Below, in pieces: positions 1 to 6,139 of a stretch of 10,534 nucleotides of DNA. The translations under genes and the position numbers were made by a program. Under the pieces are notes generated by a model, which saw only the letters and a program-made list of their open reading frames with translations, made no database searches and was not told where the DNA came from. Source of the DNA: Pseudomonadota bacterium (GTDB lineage Bacteria > Pseudomonadota > Gammaproteobacteria > Steroidobacterales > Steroidobacteraceae). The stretch spans positions 1 to 10,534 of the forward strand of contig JAJZLX010000006.1 in assembly GCA_021850555.1 (NCBI GenBank), read 5' to 3'. Position 1 is the first letter of the stretch, and each line of letters starts with the position of its first letter.

Positions 1-841
1 TGCCAGCCGAGGAGTAAGGGCCCCCGAACGCCTCCGCGGTCGTCCAGACCGCAAACGAGTACGCCATGCCGAACGGAATGGCGAGGCGCAGCCATCTGCC
101 GCTCAGCAGGGCGAGGGCGATGGCGGTCTCCGAGAGACCTACGACAATGGCGACCGGGACGGGCCCGACCACGTGAATCATCTCAGCCACGAATCCCAGC
201 CAGGCGGCGACCCAGTGCGGCTGGCCCGGGATCACCGAAGTGATCTGGCTGCTGAAATGAAACAGGAACGCCGGCAGCCACTTGAGAGCGGCATCGAACA
301 GCCACAGCACGCCGAAGCTGATCCGGGCCGCATTCCACAGCCGCCCGCCGACCTCGGGCGCGTCGGCGCCCCGGCCCTCCAGAGTGGGCGCCACCGACAG
401 TACGAACAGGAAGGTGATCGCATAGGCCACGAAAACGCCGGGGTCGGTCTGTCCGCCGCTGTAGGGGAATCCGAAACCGTTCAGGAACACCCAGCAGAGC
501 ACGCTGTAGACGATGCCGACGCGGGCCGCGAGAGCGACTTTCTTGCGTGTCAACAGCGCAAGGCCGAGCAGAACGGCGATCACGACCATGCAGCCGGCGA
601 TGAGCTGCGGACCGACTGCCTTCGCGACGTCCAGCCCCGCCAGCAGCAGCGGCCGGGTCCACCCCGGCACCTTCGAGGCGGGCTTGGCGAGCGCGTGGAG
701 AAAATTGGCCTTGGCGGTGGCGACGGTGAGCCAGGCCATGGCCTGAAACAGCGCGTTCGCCAGCCAGACCACGCCAAACACGCCGGCCAGCGTGCGCAGC
801 GCCGGACCCTGCGGGCCGTCAAATTGAGCCGCCAGTTTCAT
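1..841 (-). CDS. DoxX-like multi-pass membrane protein (C-terminus beyond window)
   Basis: Read on the minus strand from ATG at 841, with GGAGA a few bases upstream, the frame is open to the window edge and gives 280 residues without a stop. It is strongly hydrophobic, with likely membrane segments near residues 18-38, 78-97, 105-125, 134-152, 172-195, 215-245 and 253-272. The stretch around 172-190 (RISFGVLWLFDAALKWLP) follows the pattern of the first helix of DoxX/quinol-oxidase-subunit-like proteins, and the protein may hold two such four-helix units. DoxX-like proteins sit in the inner membrane, and most have no settled function. A PadR regulator lies upstream on the same strand, 246 bp away. 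The coding frame is certain from length and hydrophobicity. The family name is recognition from pattern only. The C-terminal end is not visible. Confidence 0.75.
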   Translation of the reverse strand, partial: MKLAAQFDGPQGPALRTLAGVFGVVWLANALFQAMAWLTVATAKANFLHALAKPASKVPGWTRPLLLAGLDVAKAVGPQLIAGCMVVIAVLLGLALLTRKKVALAARVGIVYSVLCWVFLNGFGFPYSGGQTDPGVFVAYAITFLFVLSVAPTLEGRGADAPEVGGRLWNAARISFGVLWLFDAALKWLPAFLFHFSSQITSVIPGQPHWVAAWLGFVAEMIHVVGPVPVAIVVGLSETAIALALLSGRWLRLAIPFGMAYSFAVWTTAEAFGGPYSSAG

Positions 842-876
842 GGAAATCTCCGTTGGCTTGAGAGTTTCGGGCGCCG

Positions 877-894
877 CATCCGTCCGATCGGATG
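877..894. promoter_or_regulatory. Inverted repeat upstream of the DoxX-like gene
   Basis: CATCCG and CGGATG form 6-bp arms around TCCGAT. The central TCCGATCGGA is itself a perfect 10-bp palindrome. The site lies 36-53 bp upstream of the ATG at 841, a suitable place for an operator. The 246-bp gap between 842 and 1087 holds no convincing gene. Operator function is inferred. Confidence 0.35.
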
Positions 895-1087
895 GGCTGC
901 CTTGATAACGGTGCAATGCTTCGGTTCGGCAGGCCCGGCCGCGGGCGCCGCCAGCGCGGTCCCGCCGGCGCTGCGAGCATGAGGTCCGCGGGAGCCGGCT
1001 GGGCCGGCTCCAGGGAGCGACTCGATCACGAGCGATCGCCGTCGCATGGAGCGAGGGTCACGGCGGCGAAATCCAATGCGTCAAGGG

Positions 1088-1465
1088 TCACTTTTGTTCG
1101 CTTTCAGCGCTGTGCGCGTTGCAGTCTTTACCCCGAGTCTGTGGACCTGTCATTTCCGCAAAGAGTTCCTTGACGTAGTGATATCCTTCCCCAAGCGCAC
1201 GGCGCCCTTTTGCGGTTGCGTAGTAGCGCCGCTGACGTCCTCCCTCTTTGGCGCGTTCATGCAGATAGCCCCGCTCAGTCAGCCGATGCAGCAGCGGATA
1301 GAGCGTCCCCGGGCCGATCGAGTAACCGTGCCGGCGAAGCTCTTCGATGAGGCCCAACCCGTAAACGTCTTCCTCGGATGCGTGATGCAGCACATGAAGC
1401 TGTATCAGACCCCGCCAAAGATCCCCATGGCTGCTTCTTGGACGGCCACGCATCGGGCAGAGCAT
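1088..1465 (-). CDS. PadR family transcriptional regulator
   Basis: The 125-residue protein carries the PadR winged helix at about residues 18-92. The diagnostic stretch is VYGLGLIEELRRHGYSIGPG, followed by TLYPLLHRLTERGYL and then the wing with GGRQRRYYATAKGRRAL. Little sequence follows the domain, as in the short PadR subfamily, which dimerises through a single C-terminal helix. PadR proteins are usually repressors released by a ligand or by stress. The next gene on the strand is a DoxX-like membrane protein, a likely target. The start may be ATG 1465 or ATG 1453 (MRGRPRSS). Neither has a clear ribosome binding site. Family confidence is high; the ligand is unknown. Confidence 0.88.
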   Translation of the reverse strand: MLCPMRGRPRSSHGDLWRGLIQLHVLHHASEEDVYGLGLIEELRRHGYSIGPGTLYPLLHRLTERGYLHERAKEGGRQRRYYATAKGRRALGEGYHYVKELFAEMTGPQTRGKDCNAHSAESEQK

Positions 1466-1518
1466 ATATCAAGGCGTGACGGAATGGGGCGGGCTTGCGC
1501 AGCCGACCTCAAAGGGAA

Positions 1519-1543
1519 GCGCCGCGGGCACTGCGCACGGCGC
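1519..1543 (-). terminator. Possible weak terminator hairpin after the porin gene
   Basis: GCGCCG (1519-1524) and CGGCGC (1538-1543) can pair around a 13-nt loop. On the minus strand the stem is followed by TTCCCTTTG, a poor U-tract. It lies 15 bp past the porin stop and before the PadR gene, so it could separate the two units. Confidence 0.25.
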
Positions 1544-1558
1544 CTGCGGCAAAGCTGA

Positions 1559-2776
1559 TCAGAATGTAAACATAACGCGGATGAGGCCGAGCACGGTGTC
1601 GGGCGTATCGCCCCCGCCGGGATGGCGCCAGAATTCGAGGTCCGGCTGAACGGTCCAGCCGTGCGAGGCGTCGAACTGATAATAGGCCTCGATCTCGCTC
1701 TCGAAGCCGTGAGTGAAGCCGGCATACGCGGCCAGCTGGCTGTCGCTGTAGGCGATGCCGAGCTCATCGTGCGGGCGTGAGGCCCAGGGCCCGGTCCACA
1801 CCACGCCTGCGCCGAAGTGCTGGCGTACCACTGCCACCGCGGCCGGGGCGGCTCCATATTGCACGAAGGCGCCAATCCCGCGATCGCTGGCGCCGGCGGG
1901 CCGCCAGAGCGTGCCGCTCGCGACCAGGTAGGCCCCGGCCGCATGTCGCACCATGCCGCCCCGAAATCGCCGGAACCGGCCGGTATCGACCCAGCCCCCG
2001 ATCTGAAGCTTCACGGGCAGGCCATTGCAGCGGCCGCGCAGCGCCTCCTCCGAGACGATGAGCGTGCCGCCCGGGTCGTAGGGCAGCTCGGTCTCGTGAT
2101 CCCGGAAAACGCCTATCGAAAAAGACACGTGCCGGTCCGGATGGGCGAACACATCGCCGCCCCAGGCGCCCTTGGGATAGGTCGGGAGCACGAACGTGCT
2201 GATCGATGCATCCGATGAGAAATCGAGGGACACGAAGTTCTGGCCGAAGGGGACGGTGAAGAACTGGTCATCGACGTACATCAGGCCGAGCCGCACCCGT
2301 ACCTCGCGCTCAAACAAGTCCTGCTGGAACCATGCGCGGTCGAGCGAGGTCTCAGAGTACGCATCCATATTGTCGGGATCGGCGATCGCGGGCACCTGAT
2401 GGGGGATCACGCTCGGGCCGCCGTGGCTCTGCGCATCGAGAAACAGCGTGCCGCCCGGCCAGCCAAGGAGCTTACGGGTGTCCAGAATGACGAACACATC
2501 GAGCAGGCGCTGAGCGTCGAAGCCGAGGGGGCGGGGCAGTCCGCCCGAGAGCACGTGCGATCCGTCCACCTGCAGAAAGCCACCGAGAGAGACGCCGCGG
2601 TTGTCGAGGTCGGCGCGCACCGCCGCCAGGCTTGCGAGCAGCGCCGCTCCGCGGCCCGTGCCGGCATGGGCGCTGGTTTCGGCCGTCGAACCCGCGTGCG
2701 CGCCCGCAGTGAATGCCAGCGCACCCGACAGCGCAATGATCGCGGCGCGGTGCGCGCATCGGCGGTGCCCGCTCAT
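1559..2776 (-). CDS. OprB-like carbohydrate-selective porin
   Basis: The 405-residue protein starts at ATG 2776. That start places a signal peptide at residues 1-28, with a basic head, the hydrophobic core AAIIALSGALAFTAG and an AHA-G cleavage site. The mature part has alternating beta-strand character and ends in MFTF, the terminal aromatic signature of outer-membrane barrels. Segments such as GVSLGGFLQVDGSHVLSGG, SLDRAWFQQDLF, VRLGLMYVDDQFFTVPFGQN and a terminal VQPDLEFWRHPGG are typical of OprB family porins, which let sugars and other small polar molecules cross the outer membrane. The frame stays open upstream to an ATG at 2941, but the extra 55 residues are Arg/Pro-rich and would bury the signal peptide, so I prefer 2776. 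It is divergent from the outer-membrane protein at 3002. The substrate cannot be read. Confidence 0.85.
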   Translation of the reverse strand: MSGHRRCAHRAAIIALSGALAFTAGAHAGSTAETSAHAGTGRGAALLASLAAVRADLDNRGVSLGGFLQVDGSHVLSGGLPRPLGFDAQRLLDVFVILDTRKLLGWPGGTLFLDAQSHGGPSVIPHQVPAIADPDNMDAYSETSLDRAWFQQDLFEREVRVRLGLMYVDDQFFTVPFGQNFVSLDFSSDASISTFVLPTYPKGAWGGDVFAHPDRHVSFSIGVFRDHETELPYDPGGTLIVSEEALRGRCNGLPVKLQIGGWVDTGRFRRFRGGMVRHAAGAYLVASGTLWRPAGASDRGIGAFVQYGAAPAAVAVVRQHFGAGVVWTGPWASRPHDELGIAYSDSQLAAYAGFTHGFESEIEAYYQFDASHGWTVQPDLEFWRHPGGGDTPDTVLGLIRVMFTF

Positions 2777-2865
2777 CCGCCCGGGGTATTCCCGCGATGG
2801 CAAGCGCAACCATCGGGCCCCGAGTGGTATGCTCGGTGCGGACCCTGAGCGCGGCCGCCCGTGGA

Positions 2866-2882
2866 CCCTCGAGAGACGAGGG
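2866..2882. repeat. Hairpin in the porin 5' leader
   Basis: CCCTCG and CGAGGG pair perfectly around AGAGA. The hairpin lies in the predicted minus-strand leader of the porin mRNA (about 2941 to 2777). No T-run follows on either strand, so it is not a normal terminator. Any RNA role is speculative. Confidence 0.25.
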
Positions 2883-2947
2883 CGGAAAAGCCGTTGCTTT
2901 CGCGGCACTGGCGATCCATGGGCGGTCCTTTCGCGGGCCAACGTGAC

Positions 2948-2966
2948 ATTATCGGAAGTCGATAAT
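2948..2966. promoter_or_regulatory. 19-bp dyad operator between divergent outer-membrane genes
   Basis: ATTATCG-GAAGT-CGATAAT has perfect 7-bp arms. It covers the -10 box and most of the spacer of the predicted minus-strand promoter, and lies 35 bp upstream of the plus-strand start at 3002. That position would allow one regulator to control both genes. The cognate regulator is not known; none of the window's regulators is adjacent to it. Confidence 0.55.
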
Positions 2967-2975
2967 AATCGTCAA
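2948..2975 (-). promoter_or_regulatory. Predicted sigma70-type promoter for the porin
   Basis: On the minus strand TTGACG (2975-2970) and GATAAT (2953-2948) are separated by 16 bp. Each hexamer matches 5 of 6 consensus bases. Transcription would begin near 2941, giving a leader of about 165 nt before the porin ATG at 2776. This stretch is AT-rich in an otherwise GC-rich region. Confidence 0.5.
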
Positions 2976-3001
2976 TTCCTCAGGCAAGAAAGGACAGGAT
3001 A

Positions 3002-3838
3002 TTGAACAAACAGCGAGGTTTGATCGTACTGGCGCTCGCCGCATTGGCGCCGGCATCCTTCCCGGCGGCCCACGCCGCCACCCCGACCCCTCCCTGCAGC
3101 GGACCGTCAGGCCTGCTGGGGCAGCTCGATCGGCCGACCGTCGAGGACTCCAGTTGCGTGGTCCCGAAGGGGATGACCGTTCTCGAGGCGGGCGCGACGG
3201 CCGGCAATCTGTACGGCTCTCCGGGCGGCGAGATCGATACGCTGCCGAATCTCGAGCTGCGCTGGGGGCTGGGAGGCAATTCGGAGCTCGTGTGGCTGCC
3301 GCCGAATTTCAATTATCAGTCGGTCAATGCAGGACCTGCCGGTCCGGCGGTGACGATGCACGGCGTCGGCCCGACGACCGTCGGCATCAAGCACTCATTC
3401 GGCTACACCGAGCACTGGCAATGGACCGCCGAGGCGCTGGCGACACTGCCCTCGGGCGACAGCACTTTCGGCAGCCATGGGACCGGCGGGGCGGTCAATG
3501 CCATCGTGAGCTACGGCAACGGCCCGCTCGGGGTGTCGCTGATGGTCGGTGTTACCTCCGAGACCGAGCCCACCGCCTCGGGCGGCCGGCGTTTCCAGAG
3601 CTTCAATCCCGATCTGGTGGTGACGTGGCTGACGACCTCGCGGCTGCAGTTCTACGGCGAGGTCTACGGACAGTCGCACTCCGGCTACCGGCAGGGGTGG
3701 GGCACCAATGCCGACGGCGGGCTGCAATACCTCATCAATCCGGATTTCGAGGTGGACCTGGAAGAGGGGGTGCGGATCCAGGGCGATCTCGGCGGCTTCT
3801 CCAACTACACCGGCGTCGGCCTCGGCCTGATGTTTTGA
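3002..3838 (+). CDS. Outer-membrane beta-barrel protein, phenol_MetA_deg (PF13557)-like
   Basis: The 278-residue protein starts with TTG at 3002. An AGGA at 2991-2994 sits 7 bp upstream, and no ATG is available before residue 57. The start is followed at once by a signal peptide (residues 1-25, AHA-A cleavage), which supports it. The mature protein is rich in Gly, Ser and alternating hydrophobic residues and ends in GLGLMF, with a terminal Phe as in outer-membrane barrels. The order of motifs fits the PF13557 family: PNLELRWGLGGNSEL, VGIKHSF near residue 125, FNPDLVVTWLTTSRLQFYGE, then an INPDFEVDLEEGV strand. These proteins are annotated as channels for phenol or other organics, mostly without experiment. 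The next gene (cytidine deaminase) overlaps its stop codon, suggesting co-transcription. Confidence 0.8.
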   Translation: MNKQRGLIVLALAALAPASFPAAHAATPTPPCSGPSGLLGQLDRPTVEDSSCVVPKGMTVLEAGATAGNLYGSPGGEIDTLPNLELRWGLGGNSELVWLPPNFNYQSVNAGPAGPAVTMHGVGPTTVGIKHSFGYTEHWQWTAEALATLPSGDSTFGSHGTGGAVNAIVSYGNGPLGVSLMVGVTSETEPTASGGRRFQSFNPDLVVTWLTTSRLQFYGEVYGQSHSGYRQGWGTNADGGLQYLINPDFEVDLEEGVRIQGDLGGFSNYTGVGLGLMF

Positions 3839-4206
3839 CGGCCGCCGGTCATCGCGGCGCCGCCTCTTGCAAGGCAATGGGCGTCGCGGCGGTCATCGAC
3901 CATCGGGGCCGGCTGTTCACGGGAGTGAACGTGGAGAATGTTTCCTTTGGATTGTCCATGTGCGCGGAGCGTGTCGCGATCTTCTCCGCGATCGCCGCCG
4001 GCGCCCACCGGATCTCTGCGCTGGCTGTCACCTCGAGCGCGGCCGATTTCCTCTCGCCCTGCGGCGCTTGCCGGCAGGTGATGGCGGAATTCGCCGATCC
4101 GGACGTCCCCGTCTACTGCGACACCGGCGGTGCGGCGCGGCGCTGGACCGTATCCGAGCTGCTGCCCGAGCGATTCGCCGCTTCGCAGCTGGGTCGGGAG
4201 CGCTGA
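3835..4206 (+). CDS. cdd: Cytidine deaminase, N-terminally short
   Basis: The protein hydrolyses cytidine or deoxycytidine to uridine or deoxyuridine if active. With the TTG at 3835 it has 123 residues. The active site is complete: MCAERVA gives the zinc ligand Cys43 and catalytic Glu45, and PCGACRQV gives Cys76 and Cys79, as in the homotetrameric class. FTGVNVENVSFGLS and TVSELLPERF are also standard. What is missing is the N-terminal helix and the conserved APYSxFxVGA segment. The homology starts only at about GVAAVID (residue 16), roughly ten residues short of the family's usual N-terminus. TTG 3835 overlaps the preceding TGA as TTGA, which would allow coupled translation. ATG 3877 is the other start; its AAGG is only 2 bp away. 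It may be a working short form, a 5'-truncated gene or a frameshifted one. Confidence 0.72.
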   Translation: MTAAGHRGAASCKAMGVAAVIDHRGRLFTGVNVENVSFGLSMCAERVAIFSAIAAGAHRISALAVTSSAADFLSPCGACRQVMAEFADPDVPVYCDTGGAARRWTVSELLPERFAASQLGRER

Positions 4207-4208
4207 CC

Positions 4209-4227
4209 GGCGCGTCCTCGCGGCGCC
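4209..4227. terminator. Possible bidirectional hairpin between convergent genes
   Basis: GGCGCG and CGCGGCGCC can fold around TCCT with one bulged base. The hairpin lies in the 40-bp gap between the deaminase stop (4206) and the GntR stop (4247). There is no T-run, so a terminator role is weakly supported. Confidence 0.25.
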
Positions 4228-4246
4228 CTGACACCGTCTGCGGCTT

Positions 4247-5158
4247 TCAGTCATCCAGCGCCGGCGCATGGCCCATGGCTTTTTCACGAGCCGCCTCGCG
4301 CAGATGCCGGCGAATGAATCCGGCCGCGGCCTTGCGCTTGTCCGAGAGCAGCAGCTCGATCAGCGTCTTGTGCTCGCGGCAACGCCGTGCGGCGGCTTCC
4401 CGATCCGCAGTCTTGCGGTATTCCATCAAGCGCCGCAGGCGATTGATCCGCTTCAGCGACTCCAGGATGAATACATTGCCGGAGCACGCGGCGATGGTCT
4501 CGTGCAGGCGCGTATTGGCATCGAACAGTTGTGCCGGGGACACCCGCTTCACGGCGCCGTCGATCAGGGCCTGCTGTTCCGCCAGGCATGTGAGCAGCGC
4601 CGGCTCGTCGATGCGGAAGCCGGGCTCGTGCATGGCGGCCGGCTCGATGAGGATCCGCATGCGGTAGGCTTGGTCGCAGGTATCGGCGCAGGTCAGGATC
4701 GGCAGGAACCGCCAACCATGACCCGGCAGACGCTCGATCCATCCTTCGTTGGCGATGCGCCGCAGGAGCCCACCCAGTTGGGCCTTCGTCATCCCGTAGC
4801 GGCGCATCAGATCGTTTTCGGACACGCGCTCGGGCAGGAGGCCGGCCAGGCGATCCTCGCCGATCTTCAGGTACGTCGCCTCTTGCGCCGGCTCGCTCAC
4901 GAAGCCCGGCGTGAGGGGCGCAGCCCTGGGCCGCCTGCGCACGACGTACCCTCCCTCACGACGCGGGCTCACTGTCCCGCGGTCGGCGAGCCGCCGCAGC
5001 GCCTCGCGCACGGGCGAGCGCGACACGAGGAGGCGAGCCGCCAGGGCGCGCTCAACCAACGGCGTGCCCGCAGCCAGAGACTCCTCGGCGATCATCCGCT
5101 CGATCCGGCCGGCGAGCAGCTCGCCAAGCCCCGGGGTGGCGCGAGGGGCGGTGCGCAC
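4247..5158 (-). CDS. GntR family regulator, FadR/FCD type, with two winged helices
   Basis: The 303-residue protein starts at GTG 5158, 13 bp after the preceding gene's stop. Residues about 9-75 are a GntR winged helix (GTPLVERALAARLLVSRSPV, then REALRRLADRGTV). Residues about 94-152 look like a second one: YLKIGEDRLAGLLPERVSE, NDLMRRYGMTKAQLGGLLRR and NEGWIERLPGHGWRF. Residues 160-292 form the all-helical FCD ligand domain, with the likely metal ligands Asp213, His219, His263 and His285. FCD regulators usually repress catabolic genes and sense carboxylic acids. Its neighbours upstream are a monooxygenase-fold protein and a cupin-like ORF, so it probably controls its own cluster. The size, about 60 residues above the usual 240, is accounted for by the second winged helix. 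The inducer is unknown. Confidence 0.85.
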   Translation of the reverse strand: MRTAPRATPGLGELLAGRIERMIAEESLAAGTPLVERALAARLLVSRSPVREALRRLADRGTVSPRREGGYVVRRRPRAAPLTPGFVSEPAQEATYLKIGEDRLAGLLPERVSENDLMRRYGMTKAQLGGLLRRIANEGWIERLPGHGWRFLPILTCADTCDQAYRMRILIEPAAMHEPGFRIDEPALLTCLAEQQALIDGAVKRVSPAQLFDANTRLHETIAACSGNVFILESLKRINRLRRLMEYRKTADREAAARRCREHKTLIELLLSDKRKAAAGFIRRHLREAAREKAMGHAPALDD

Positions 5159-5171
5159 GATGTGGGCGGCC

Positions 5172-5471
5172 TCAGCAGCCGGCCACTACCTCAAAGTGCT
5201 CCACATGGGGAGGGTGCTGGAAGAAAGGGCCGATGATCGCCCGCCACTCGGTGAATGCCGGCGACTGCCGAAACCCCACCGTGTGCGCCTCGAGCGAGTC
5301 CCACTCGACGATGAGGATGAAGCGCCCCGCAGACTCGCGACAGGCGAGGATCCGGTGGCCGCGGTAGCCGCCGGCCTTGGCGAGCAGCGTGCTCGCGGCA
5401 TGTGTGATGGCCGCGGAGAAAGCGTCCCGGTTCTCGGCGGATACCTTGAAATCAGCGACTTCGACGATCAT
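5172..5471 (-). CDS. Antibiotic biosynthesis monooxygenase (ABM) fold protein
   Basis: This 99-residue protein has the ferredoxin-like ABM pattern. An N-terminal beta strand (MIVEVADFKV) is followed by a helix, then GGYRGHRILAC and RFILIVEWDSLEAHTVGFRQ. It then has SPAFTEWRAIIGPFF and the final strand VEHFEVV. The WDSLEAHTVGFRQSPAFTEW part is characteristic of ABM proteins, which act as small cofactor-free oxygenases or as dimeric aromatic-binding proteins. The ATG at 5471 overlaps the upstream 41-codon ORF's stop (TGAATG arrangement), and the GntR gene follows 13 bp downstream, so the three form one unit. The substrate is unknown. Many ABM proteins carry no proven activity. Confidence 0.82.
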   Translation of the reverse strand: MIVEVADFKVSAENRDAFSAAITHAASTLLAKAGGYRGHRILACRESAGRFILIVEWDSLEAHTVGFRQSPAFTEWRAIIGPFFQHPPHVEHFEVVAGC

Positions 5472-5597
5472 TCAATGCACCTGATACTTCGTGATGATCT
5501 GCGGCCCGAGCACGGGCCTTGCCCCACCGCCCCGGTCGTAGCGGGGCGGCGATTCGGGCTTGAGCAGCACGGCATTGGAGGGAGTGCGGACGGTCAT
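5472..5597 (-). CDS. Small ORF resembling a cupin N-terminus (possible remnant)
   Basis: From ATG 5597 a 41-codon frame runs to TGA at 5472, directly abutting the monooxygenase ATG. An AGG sits 4 bp before the start. The sequence MTVRTPSNAVLLKPESPPRY, followed by DRGGGAR, resembles from memory the opening of single-domain cupin proteins, in which a SPPxYxRGGGxRT segment precedes the metal-binding beta barrel. Here nothing of the barrel follows; the chain ends GPQIITKYQVH. It may be a cupin gene that lost its body by deletion or a genuine small protein translated with the oxygenase. The tight junction and the start signal argue that it is still translated. Confidence in the cupin link is limited. 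Confidence 0.4.
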   Translation of the reverse strand: MTVRTPSNAVLLKPESPPRYDRGGGARPVLGPQIITKYQVH

Positions 5598-5709
5598 GAG
5601 ACCTGACGGCGGGTGAGGTGGTCAGCGCGTATGAGGAATCCGCAAGCGCGCCGGATCGAAGGTATGCGCGGGGGATTCGCAGGCATTGACGGGTACAAGC
5701 CGCGCCGAG

Positions 5710-5735
5710 TGGTATTTCGAAGCGTCAATATACCA
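5710..5735. promoter_or_regulatory. Inverted repeat upstream of the GntR cluster
   Basis: TGGTAT and ATACCA are perfect 6-bp arms separated by 14 bp, so their centres are 20 bp apart, about two helix turns. The spacer holds TTCGAA and a minus-strand TTGACG. It lies about 113 bp upstream of the first ORF of the cluster. TGGT/ACCA half-sites are common in FadR-type operators, but those have much shorter spacing, so the link to the GntR protein is a guess. Confidence 0.35.
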
Positions 5736-5828
5736 AAGGCGGGCCGTGACGCAAAGGACCGCCGTTCCGCCGCGCCTCCAGGCATGGCTCTTCAGCCGCA
5801 ACTCAAGGAGGGATGGACCCGTGGCGGC

Positions 5829-5891
5829 CCGGCGGGACGCCGGTCGGGCAAGCCGCCATCACCGGCGGTTGATACTCGCGCCGCTCGCCGG
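5829..5891. repeat. Repeated CCGGCG/CGCCGG inverted repeats
   Basis: CCGGCG occurs at 5829 and 5862, and CGCCGG at 5838 and 5886. The first pair gives a tight hairpin with a GGA loop (5829-5843); the second has an 18-nt loop (5862-5891). They follow the stop of the small minus-strand gene (5921), so they could stabilise or end its transcript. No T-run is present. Confidence 0.3.
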
Positions 5892-5920
5892 TACGGCTGG
5901 CGCGCTGGAGAGTTTCTGCG

Positions 5921-6133
5921 CTAGTGCCTGTGTGACGACGAAAACAGCACCGCGCCTTCGGCATTCGCCTTGCGCCTGGAGATCTCTTCGCACTGAGGGC
6001 GGTCCGTTTGCGGCATGTATGCCAGCATGCGTTGGCATTCCTGACGGGTGGCGTAGTACCACGTAGGTGTGGCGGACTGACAGCCCGTGTGCCCGGCGGC
6101 GCAGACGGAGAGCATGATGATCCAGACGCCCAT
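5921..6133 (-). CDS. Small exported protein of unknown function
   Basis: The 70-residue protein from ATG 6133 to TAG 5921 is not recognised. It opens with a short hydrophobic segment, MGVWIIMLSVCAAGHTG, that looks like a weak signal peptide or membrane anchor. It continues with WYYATRQECQRMLAYMP and RPQCEEISRRKAN. Its composition (Tyr, Trp, Gln, Glu, evenly spread Cys) is unlike the Arg/Pro/Ala-rich shadow frames around it, which is why I call it coding. Cysteines at residues 11, 18, 33 and 48 could form a disulfide outside the cytoplasm. A stop codon lies just before the ATG. GAGGAG is 12 bp upstream, and a perfect TATAAT (6145-6140) ends 6 bp before the ATG, so the mRNA may be leaderless. 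A competing ATG at 6141 starts an unlikely frame. Confidence 0.55.
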   Translation of the reverse strand: MGVWIIMLSVCAAGHTGCQSATPTWYYATRQECQRMLAYMPQTDRPQCEEISRRKANAEGAVLFSSSHRH

Positions 6134-6139
6134 TTAATC

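Larger units (their letters stand above)
5598..5920. other. About 320 bp without a convincing gene
   Basis: All frames here give Arg/Pro/Ala-rich translations typical of non-coding GC-rich DNA. The stretch contains an inverted repeat at 5710-5735 upstream of the minus-strand cluster, and CCGGCG/CGCCGG repeats at 5829-5891. It must hold the promoter of the cupin-like/monooxygenase/GntR unit, but no consensus -35/-10 pair stood out. Confidence 0.5.

Noticed and set aside
173..982. Long plus-strand frame of 269 codons
   Set aside because: Its translation is low-complexity Arg/Gly/Gln-rich, and it lies opposite the hydrophobic minus-strand membrane protein, which has a start signal and clear membrane segments.
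3154..3834. Upstream extension of the deaminase frame inside the outer-membrane gene
   Set aside because: The translation before 3835 is Arg/Gly/Ala-rich and unlike any protein; it is a shadow of the outer-membrane gene that happens to be in frame.
5594..5785. Minus-strand 63-codon frame whose stop overlaps the cupin-like ATG
   Set aside because: No recognisable features and an Arg/Pro-rich composition; the ATGA overlap is probably chance.
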